A stretch of DNA of 64,000 nucleotides from Ascidia mentula. Taxonomy: Eukaryota > Chordata > Ascidiacea > Phlebobranchia > Ascidiidae. This document shows, piece by piece, positions 56,001 through 64,000 of this stretch. A program made the translations under genes and the position numbers. The first letter of the stretch is position 1. Each line of letters starts with the position of its first letter. The DNA lies in NCBI GenBank assembly GCA_947561715.1, contig OX387201.1, positions 19,916,001 to 19,980,000 on the forward strand. Direction: 5' to 3'. The notes beneath the pieces are model-generated. The model saw only the letters and a list, made by a program, of their open reading frames with translations, was not told the origin of the DNA and did no database searches.

Positions 56001-58205
56001 GAAGGACTGGAAATACTCAAACCGTCCAAATCAATCACGTCTTTTGATCCAGTCTTCCATCCAAATATTATTGGTAATTTTGAAGCAGAACCAGTGGGAC
56101 TCTGTGTCCTGGGTGTTGATGCTGTGGCTTGACTTGCAAGGGCGATATGACCACATGAGCTGATGGCAAGTCCACTACTCATGGCCTGCTTAGCTGGACA
56201 AGAAGCGTCAAGTAATGAATGCATCATGAGACGGCCATCTTTCGAACATGACAAAATAAAATTTGGATCTGACTTTTTCCAAACTATTCCAGAGGGGCTG
56301 TCTGTGTGATCCTTAAAATATGTTCAGTTCATTGTTTAAAAAGTAAATCAATCAAAAAACAAATGGTTGTTTGATACAACTACAATTATAATTCATACCT
56401 GGAAATGAGCAAATGGGACATATTTCCTATGCAGATGCCAAATGTTCACGCTGAATTCAAGCATCATAGATATAGTAGCAAGTTGCTCTGGATGGTGGGG
56501 TCTCCATTTAACCGAAGCTACGGACGACATGGTTGGAACATTGTTTATTTCTTTCTCCCTGTTGTTTTCAATCGACCAAACCTGGCATGCGACAAGTGGA
56601 AACAAGGGAAAACAAATATTTAACACGGACAATGATTAGATCCATTACCAGCAATAACATGAAAACCACCTTTCACACGCCCCCCAGTGCAAAAACAGAG
56701 TTAAAAAATTATTCGTGTTATTACAATCACTCACCTTAACCATGTTATCACGCCCTCCAGTGGCAAGAGTCATTTTGTGATCTGGATCAGGGTGCCAGTC
56801 AAGAGTATACACAGATCCCTTGTGTGCGATAAACTGGTGAACGTAACCTGTAGGTCGCCTGTAATCCCATATCTAGTAACAACAACAACCAAAATTAACA
56901 TGAAAACTTTTGGTGCAATATTTTAATTTTTTCTCACTAAAATGCTGAGTTTGCATTTATACCGGGAACATTTTTAGTATCACAAGCACTGGTTTACTGT
57001 TTCACTGGAAGGACATACCAACTATTTCAAAAAAACCTAGATTTTGAATTGGTTTCATATGTTACAATATGACAGTGAGGGGATTTTCACAACATGACAG
57101 CATTAAATATCCAGATTCAGTTTAAAATTGGCTGCAGGTATTTTTAAATAAGTTAGCACACCCCTAAAACTTACTTGTACATAACCATTATCGAAGCTAG
57201 CAGCAAAAATAAAATATTCATGAGGATTGAACTGAACACTTCTCACGCCATCAGCTTTGCTTTGAAATGTGTAGGTACTTTCCCTTCTCCTCAAATCAAA
57301 CAGCTTCATCGTTCCGTCCTTTAAAAAACAAATGATACAATATGGCTTCTAAGCTTGTCATTTGAATAAACACATAAAATATATTTTTATAAAAGGCTTG
57401 TGTCATATGACAATGCAAATTTAAACAAACTTGTCTAACGGTCTTGACAGGTCCCATCTACATAAGAAACACATTTTTATTTAAAAACCATACATATATA
57501 AAACACCTGTGATCCACTTAGCAAAAGATTTCCTTCCGAGTTGTGAAACGAAACTTTTGTGAACGTGCGACGATGTTCAGACAATATAGCGAGCTTCTTC
57601 TCACGACCAGGAGTGTTTAAATCCCAAGCTTCAACCGCTCCATTAGTAGCAGCAGTTGCGATCAAATTTCATCCACGGGACTCCAACCCACGTCAGAACA
57701 ACTCATGTTCAAACCCTGAAATGAAAAAACAAAACATTTTAATTAATTGTGTATGTGTGAACTAATTATGCTGATGAACAGCAATTGTAATCTTGAAAAA
57801 TTTGGTTAAGCATGCAGCCACAGGTAAAAGCTAATTTGATTTCAATAACTTATGATGTATTATTTTGTTGGGTGGTAACTGGCTTTGGCCAGTCATGAGC
57901 AAAGAAAAATACCAATATCCCTCCCTTAAAAATACAACAGCAATTGCAAAAATACACACTTATAACATGAAACGAAAACACAATCAGCTCTATCAGACTT
58001 AGTGGCACACATTAATTCCATCGGAGCAAACCTGTTTTCTTCCAACATGAAGATTAAGGTGCTCGCTGAAACCATTAACCTCATCAACATGATAAATTTT
58101 CAACAGAGACCGTCCAGCGATGACCACTTTACTGTTGTCTTTACTGAGGCAAAGTGCATTCACTGCTGTTCCAACATCTATTGAAACGGCTTTGTTTCTC
58201 TTCAT
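53009..58205 (-). CDS. WDR24: WDR24 orthologue (GATOR2 subunit)
   Basis: GATOR2 component acting in amino-acid signalling to TORC1 at lysosomes (family knowledge). Exons: 58032-58205 (ATG), 57507-57715, 57175-57318, 56735-56872, 56399-56581, 55598-56310, 55135-55298, 54844-54931, 54438-54706, 53640-53776, 53557-53578, 53009-53311. WD40 blades are clear (VVIAGRSLLKIYHVDE, TAATNGAVEAWDLN, MKLFDLRRRES, LATGGRDNMVKVWSI). The C-terminal Cys/His RING-like end has CLYCQLQVRGLYTYCQGCSF and matches the family. Phases agree throughout. One problem: exon 57507-57715 reads SPVDE and then needs a +1 shift to continue as NLIATAATNG near 57670, so a base is missing there (true frameshift or assembly error). 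Introns carry the palindrome at 54.0-54.4 kb and a hammerhead insertion at 53.3-53.4 kb. Confidence 0.92.
53325..53411 (+). mobile_element. Minimal ribozyme insertion (87 bp) with 12-bp target duplication
   Basis: TGAATGAAAATT occurs at 53313-53324 and again at 53412-53423, bracketing 87 bp that consist almost entirely of a hammerhead motif plus a short leader (GCTAGCACAGTGCCACTCAA). It lies in the last WDR24 intron, antisense to the gene. The left duplication overlaps the 3' splice region of the last exon. A similar leader (GCTAGCCCAGTGCCACAGTC) precedes the hammerhead at 4.7 kb, so the unit is a family. Confidence 0.75.
53351..53410 (+). ncRNA. Hammerhead ribozyme (type I layout), best-preserved copy
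   Basis: AGCTGCA (53351-53357), CTGATGA (53358-53364), stem II GACC TTACA GGCC, GAAA (53378-53381), ACAG...CTGT stem III (53381-53384 with 53399-53402), then C at the cleavage position 53403 and TGCAGCT (53404-53410), which pairs perfectly with AGCTGCA over 7 bp. All catalytic core positions are intact. Stem II has one A-C mismatch; the relic at 3.66 kb suggests the original stem was GACC/GGTC. It would be made only from antisense transcripts of WDR24. Confidence 0.75.
54040..54366. mobile_element. Palindromic element with hammerhead in each arm, 14-bp target duplication
   Basis: 54039-54164 and 54168-54293 are inverted repeats with a 3-bp spacer and no mismatch that I could see, followed by about 73 bp of tail. 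ATTGTTGTATTTCT at 54026-54039 and 54367-54380 is a 14-bp direct repeat flanking the unit. It lies in a WDR24 intron (53777-54437). No coding capacity. The lack of arm divergence suggests a recent event or a fold-back sequencing artefact. Confidence 0.8.
54191..54236 (+). ncRNA. Penelope-type hammerhead ribozyme motif in the palindrome
   Basis: GAGAAA, CTGATGA (54199-54205), one extra T, stem II GCC/GGC, GAAA (54219-54222), ATATAT, then TTTCTC. GAGAAA/TTTCTC gives a 6-bp stem I, and ATATAT is self-complementary, fitting a dimer-type stem III. The same motif lies on the minus strand in the left arm (about 54096-54141). The extra nucleotide before stem II is shared with the motifs at 16.6 and 19.0 kb. 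Confidence 0.6.
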
Positions 58206-59118
58206 AATTTCAAGTTTTCCGATGAAATATGCGGTGTTTTATATTTAATATCACTTCCACAACACATAAGCACTTTGGTTTACAGAAGACAAGGTCATGA
58301 AATTTATTGTATATTTAAAGAACAACACACTGGCTCTGTTTGCCCTTGTAATTTTGATAAAATTACACAATAACCACAATTATTCCAATCCGACCCAGAA
58401 AAACCATTTAAGCGCAGATGCAAAGGTGATTTTTCACAGATAAAGAAACCTGCTTACGGTTAACTACATAAGTACTGTAGCAGCAAGTTCTTAAACAAAC
58501 TAATTCCCGAGAAAATGTAAACAAAACAAATTCGTCTCTTGCACGCTTAAGTGATTTTCCAAAACGAACAGCGATTTTATCCTCGCAACCAGAACATTAA
58601 CTTTTCTAATGCTGATTGCTGACTTGCAATAATTACCTATTTTTTTTGTATACACAAAATAGGCAGATTGAATCAAGGTGATATACATTTTGCATGAACG
58701 AGCAATATTCTATATTACAAATATTCGGTTGGAAGCCAACAATTTATTGTAGTAAAGCTACTCGATTTCTACAAAAACTTAAGGTAAATATGCATATGTC
58801 TAACTTTGTCAAACATACTTTACTAAGTGCACACGATGCAATTATGAGTAAAAAAATGTTACATCAGTGGAAGAATCTGGGATGTTTACAGTTTTATAAA
58901 TCTCACAAAACGTGTCACTTCAAAAGGGAATGCAAGAACATAAAAAAACAGCATCGTATCTTTCACATAATACAGGAAGCATACAAATTTCCACAGTGAA
59001 ATATTTACAAACTACACGAATTTGTCGCGCAACTGCATACAATGTTTTGAACCTGACAAGAAAAGAAAAACAGGAAACTGTTGTTCTAAAATAAGTAAAA
59101 CAAAGGAACAGAAAAGTT
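58206..59118. other. Spacer between WDR24 and the ankyrin/armadillo copy
   Basis: 5' side of WDR24 and 3' side of the next gene, both minus strand. A 101-codon plus-strand frame at 58694-58999 has no recognisable domain or splice context and is probably chance. Confidence 0.4.
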
Positions 59119-62100
59119 TTATTTGTTTGTAGAAACTTTTCTGTTGGCCGGGGAAATCGAACGTGCTCTCATCGTCCGGTGAGCAGCTCTGAAAAAATCC
59201 ACATTTCAGTGTTCCTGTATTTTAACGTACACTACGAGGCATTTCCTACCCGTTAACATGTAAGGTGTTTCCCCTCGTTTGCGCTGTTTGAGGTCTTGAC
59301 GGCGCTAAATAAACAAAGGTTAATATTTTTATGATTGAAATAAACCCCAGAACTTTTGCTGCATGAAAGCTTGTGTCTAAGCTCAGTAGAAATGTACGTT
59401 AACACAAATTGTAACGAACTTACTCCTCTTTTCTTTAACAATCGGCAAACCGATGGTCGCCTGTCGTTTAAACTCGGCTACAAACTCATCAGACACTTTT
59501 CCATCTTCATCCAAATTGTCTGTAAGAGTGACGTAAAGGCCTTCAGTCGCTCTACATGACGTCATCAACTCTCTGCTCGCCGTTCGGTTGAAAGATAAAT
59601 ATTCTGAAAATGTCATCATAAAGTTTAAACCACGTGGAAATAGATAATTGTCAATGTAATACATAAGGTAATAGGGAAACCAAGTGCATGTTTTCCTAAA
59701 CAATCTCACGTTATTTTGTCACCCGACAACTCCATAGAAATCATATATAGACAGCCAACCTAATGCCTGGGCAGCAGTTTGTCGAACCAACTGATTCTCC
59801 GACTTCACTTTACCAAGAAGTTTCTCCACAGCGCCGCAAGTGACGATGGCTTCAGGAACGCCCGCCCTCGTGTGGGCGAGTGACGCAAGATAATCCGCTG
59901 TAATACGTCATCATTACGTCATCTTTCTTTCATGTGAAACTACAAATCACCCAAAAAGTCGAATATATATTTCAACACGTACCTGCCATTGCCACTACGT
60001 CATCGTTGACGTCATCGAGGAAGTTGACGAGCGTAATGACGCCTCTAGCGGAAGATTCGACAAGGGAAGTGTTTGTTATGATGCGAGCGAGAACAACCAG
60101 CTGTTAAATACACAACTGCTATAACTTAAAACCACTTCCTTCACGCTTTCGTCCCACATAAACCACAAGGTTTAGATTATTGCATGAGGTTTTAATTCAT
60201 CTCACAAAGCTTTCTCAGATACAAGATATTTCTTTCCAACTTTACCTGAAAAGCTGCGGTAGTTTTAAAAATCGGATCCTTGCACCGAAATAAATCCTCA
60301 AACGTTGTGAGGCTCAAACCACCCAAGCGTGAAATCCGTTGTTGTTGTTGGATTCGGTTGAATGCGAACATGGTTAGTGCGGATACTGCTTGTAATTTCA
60401 CCGCCTTAGAAAGAACAAAACAATTGTTAGTAAAAATTACGTCCAATTCGTTCACATATAAACTTGCACACGCAATTAACTTTATCGCCAATTATTTGTA
60501 CGTAAATTTCAATAGAAAGTAAATACCCTGGCTTAAAGCAAGCTTCGCAGATTCAACAGGAGTTGTGGGAAACAAGTAGTAGAGGTGGGGATTACCCACC
60601 CGGTACTATATATTGAGCATTCTTTATTACATCACAAAGGTTTTACAACAAACCCACCATACTGGGCGAGTTGCAGACTTGCAGAATAATTTCGAATCCG
60701 AATTCGTCCAATTCGTTCCGTTTGTCTTCGTTCTCCTGACAACCGCTAACAAGACACGATAAACAAATGGAGAAGATCGACCTTTAGAACAAACATCTTT
60801 TGTTTAATCGCGACTCTATGACGTAATTTCTGGCATCGCGTCACCTGCATCTTCTCGTCACGTGACGTTTTCCACACTCTGTTGACCAGCAGCTCAATGG
60901 CGCCCTCTTCGGCAATTGTGAGTTGAGAGTTCTAGTTGTTTATGTGGGCTACACCTGGACCGATGTGAAAATAAAGTGAAATAATAATAAACAAATTTAT
61001 CAAAAACAAACTTTAGGAAATTCACTGATTTTACAAACACAAAATATTGCATTCTGAACGAAAGTTAAAGCTCCCTCTAATGCTTTAGAAAACAAAAAAG
61101 CTTCACGCGCAGCCATTGTCGTTATGATAATACCTGAAATGCACGTTACAGAGGTAGGAAAAATTGTCACGTACCAATGCACATCTTGTTGATAGCATCC
61201 AGTGTTCCCATGACGACTTTCCGACTGGTTTTCTCCAACCTGAGCAACCGGATGAGCGGAGGGATAGTGTTGTCACGTGACAAACGCGCCTGACTCGATG
61301 AACTTTTCCAGCTCCATGCTACCACCGCCTGGCAACCTACAAACGAGTCAATACATTCCAGCCATTGACATCATGAAATCGTTTTGCTAAAATACTCCGC
61401 GAAGAATCTTTTTAGCGACAACTTCCACTGATTGGGATCTTGTGTTTCCTGAACTCATTTTGTTTTACCGACATACACTGTTTTATTTTTAATATTATTC
61501 GTTTGTTTTATTTCAAATATCAGAAATAAAGCAACTTTTTACCGATCAACTGAAGCGTGTCGGATTTGCTGAGTAACATGTCAATTATTTGACTCGTCCC
61601 GATTCTGCGAGCAATTGCTCTCTGCTGCTCAGGGTGGTGACCGGCCAACGACCACAGTGCGCATGCGCCGCGTTCCTTCACCTCATCCGACCAAATCTGT
61701 TACGAAAATGACAGTTGATGGAAATCTTTACATTGGGTTGATTAATATTTTTTTTCAAAATGGAAAGGAAAAATCAAAAAATGCCGTAAAAGAGTTCCAC
61801 TAAAAGTCACAAGGTTTCAATAAAAAAATTCTTTAAACTTGACAAACTTGATTTTTGTAACTTCATTCTCTACTTAATTGAAACAGACGACACAGAGCGG
61901 TCGGAGCTTCTTCTAACGACGCCTCGTGTTGGGCTCCCTGGTTCCCTCTAGTAATGCATCCAACAGCAAGCGCAGCTTTCATCTGAGCGGGAATGCAATG
62001 ACCTCGCAAATATCGCCACCAGCGGCGCTAAGACTCCGATTTGAACAAACTCGTTCTGCGTGAAATCTTCGGTTAACTTTTCAACTTTCTGACATTTAGA

Positions 62101-63885
62101 AAACAACAAAAAAGACCAATTTAATATTTCCATAAATCTTTTGTAAAAACAACACCGGCCAAACAAAATGATTACTGCAAGCAATATAAACAACGACTTC
62201 ACTTCTTGACTGAAATTATTCAATTCTTTAACAGGTGCAAAATCCCACAAGTGTGGATCAATATTTAGGTCACAATTCACAACAAGCTTCATCCCCACAC
62301 CCGTTATACCTGGTTGTCCTGGTTGTCATCGCAAACAGCAGCAATCGCGTCAGCAGTCGCCGTCTGAAGCGAATCGTCCTTCACCGTGAGAAAATCAACC
62401 AGGAACCCGGAAGCTCCACACTCCATAATTCTCCGCTGGATGTCGCCCGCACCACTCGTGTCTCCCCGACAGACTGAAGCCAGGGTGTTGATAAACAAAA
62501 AAAAAACAAAAAAAAAAACAAAAAAAAAAGCCAGGGTGTTGATGACGTTGACAAGCACATCCACAACCCGGAACAATACAAGCTGGAAAGTTACAATTAC
62601 CTCAAATCCCATGGGAAGTATACGACGGACGTGAGGCATCGGTTTTAAACTAACTGCAAAATTTAATCAAGAATTCCCCTCCTGTATTTCTGACTCACGT
62701 CAACTTGGAGGAGTTCAACTAACGGCCGGATACCACCATGTGCGGCGATGCGTGACGCGTTGTCATCCACGTGGGCGAGATCCGAGAGAACGACAGAAGA
62801 ACGCGATTGAATCTCGCATCTCTCATCCGTAGATTCCAGATCCTGGTTCTCCGGATCATGATCGTGGGAGGCCATGGGTTTCAACAGAGAAATAAGTGCT
62901 GCGAAAAATAGTTCCCGATTGAAAAGAAACAAGTCTGACCAATCGACGGCATATTCAATACATTTTACACTTAACTTAATCAAATGCTGCACGATAAGCA
63001 TACATTGCACAAATTACATAATTTTTACGCAAAGTTACTGCAGACATGAACAGAAAACGTGATACATAAAATAGCACCGATAAAACCATGAGGGTTTCCG
63101 AGTCAGACACACAAGTTCTCTTCCGTGTTCACGTGGTTTTCAAAAATACTGAACTGGTATTCAAGTACGATTTCTATCCCGACAAAAGTGAAATATTAAC
63201 CACGTGACTTAACACTTACTTGGAATCGCGCCAGCGTTCGCAATCTCAACTCTGACGTCATCCTGTTCCGACATGAGGCAAATAACAGAACAAGCGAGTG
63301 ATCTTATGGGAGAAGTCGTCTCGTCTTCCAAATCCTTCCCTAAACCTTCAACACAAATGTTCACTGAGTCCTCGACCACAAAGTTCGATGGTTTGGGATT
63401 TCTGTAGTTACAACTTGGACTCCAACCCCAAACACACACTCGGTGCATCCGCGTAAAGATTTAACGAAGCTTATTGCGGGAATAAAAACGTTGCAGCGAC
63501 ATCTAGCGGTAAACAACACATGTCTTTTAGTGAGTGCCAGTCAGGTTTAGTGGGTGTTTCGACCATTAGGTTTCATCCCTGCAGCTTTTGGGCCAGTGAC
63601 GAAACATCCGGGCGAACACCACGCACAGTCGCCGGGATAGCTTTAAATTTAATTTACCCGACGAAAAACATGTGTCCACATTAACCACAGTTAAAAACGA
63701 ACCAGAATCAAGGGACATGGTTCCTGACTTGGGTCTTTTTCTTGCGCTCCGGAGCAAATTAACAAGAGGAGGAACTGCATCAACCGCCAACAGAGGGCGC
63801 CAGTAAGTCGGTGTGCGATGAAGCAGAACCTCGAGGCAACGAAGCGAAGCGTCTTGGCGGGAAACGAATCGGCATTCCAGCATTT
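59119..63885 (-). CDS. ANKAR: Ankyrin/armadillo-repeat protein, copy 2 (ANKAR-like), 5' end beyond the window
   Basis: Same exon series as copy 1, plus two 3' exons and one 5' exon that copy 1 does not show: about 63728-63885 (WRPLLAVDAVPPLVNLLRS), 63220-63402, 62698-62898, about 62320-62580, about 61920-62100, about 61546-61690, about 61190-61340, about 60847-60957, 60246-60403, about 59986-60090, about 59730-59899 (VTCGAVEKLLGKVKSENQL), 59424-59603 (EDGKVSDEFVAEFKRQATIG) and a terminal exon ending at 59169 or 59119 depending on phase. Lesions: an in-frame TAG at 60932-60934 (AAG in copy 1), a 1-bp insertion near 62009, and a 51-bp A-rich insertion at about 62493-62543 that keeps the frame. 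As assembled it cannot make a full protein. Confidence 0.62.
62478..62543. repeat. A-rich insertion with 15-bp target duplication in an ARM exon
   Basis: AGCCAGGGTGTTGAT occurs at 62478-62492 and 62529-62543 with 36 bp of A-rich sequence (A runs broken by single C) between. Copy 1 has a single AGCCAGGGTGTTGAT. It looks like the tail-only end of a target-primed retrotransposition. The added 51 bp equals 17 codons. Confidence 0.8.
63557..63594 (-). ncRNA. Degenerate hammerhead relic (copy 2)
   Basis: Counterpart of the relic at 3655-3692: GCTGCA, GGGATGA in place of CTGATGA, stem AACC TAAT GGTC, GAAAC. It has more core changes than copy 1 and is not expected to be active. Confidence 0.35.
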
Positions 63886-64000
63886 CTTAAATAGAGAATT
63901 TGTTTTTTGTGAGGTTGCAATAATGTTAGGGAATAATAAATAAATAAATTGTCACATTTTCCACACACAGAGTTTCTGACTTATTCCGAAAATAAACAAC

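Larger units (their letters stand above)
59859..64000. repeat. Segmental duplication, copy 2 (partner 1-3790)
   Basis: Same orientation as copy 1. It holds an exon-bearing stretch (about 63590-63890) missing from copy 1. It continues past the right edge. Confidence 0.9.

Noticed and set aside
58694-58999. 101-codon plus-strand open frame as a gene
   Set aside because: No domain, no splice context, Lys/His-rich composition typical of AT-rich chance frames.

Overview
The window is eukaryotic nuclear DNA. Genes are split into short exons with GT/AG introns, there is no operon structure, and old and young retroelements fill the gaps. A WDR24 orthologue, a NACHT-LRR receptor, a CUB/ZP membrane protein, an ankyrin/armadillo protein and a papain-type protease, all with short introns on AT-rich sequence, fit a marine invertebrate. 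An ascidian such as Ciona is my best guess, inferred from gene content and compactness and not proven.

Layout, left to right. 1-4046 (-): copy 1 of an ankyrin/armadillo gene, cut by the left edge. 4.5-5.3 kb: a hairpin with hammerhead-ribozyme motifs, then a broken fragment of the WDR24 gene that lies at 53-58 kb. 5.7-6.9 kb (-): a decayed 5' piece of an aldehyde oxidase/xanthine dehydrogenase gene. 7583-14672: an intact BEL/Pao LTR retrotransposon with 444-bp LTRs, followed by a second copy of the 1 kb that precedes it. 16.56-19.10 kb: a Penelope-like element with inverted arms. 19.2-21.2 kb (+): a papain-family protease. 21.3-26.15 kb: a non-coding tandem duplication. 27.0-34.9 kb (+): a CUB-ZP-EGF-transmembrane protein. 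36.1-39.5 kb: a decayed Gypsy element invaded by a minisatellite, a hAT-like MITE and a SINE. 40.3-45.5 kb: dispersed repeats. 46.2-50.6 kb (+): a NACHT-LRR receptor. 51.5-52.7 kb: LTR-like repeat and SINE. 53.0-58.2 kb (-): WDR24. 59.1 kb to the right edge (-): copy 2 of the ankyrin/armadillo gene.

The most unusual signal is a set of hammerhead-ribozyme motifs at several places. Both inverted arms of the Penelope-like element carry one. Both arms of a near-perfect 126-bp palindrome carry one (14-bp target duplication, WDR24 intron). A roughly 90-bp insertion in another WDR24 intron is little more than one ribozyme, flanked by a 12-bp target duplication. Diverged copies lie at 4.5-4.75 kb and inside both copies of the ankyrin/armadillo gene. 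The shared ribozyme and the 12-14 bp duplications suggest that Penelope-type machinery mobilises very small ribozyme-bearing units here. That is inference; the motifs and duplications are read directly from the sequence.

The two ankyrin/armadillo copies are in direct orientation about 59.86 kb apart and carry different lesions. Either a tandem duplication is decaying, or two haplotypes were assembled in series.
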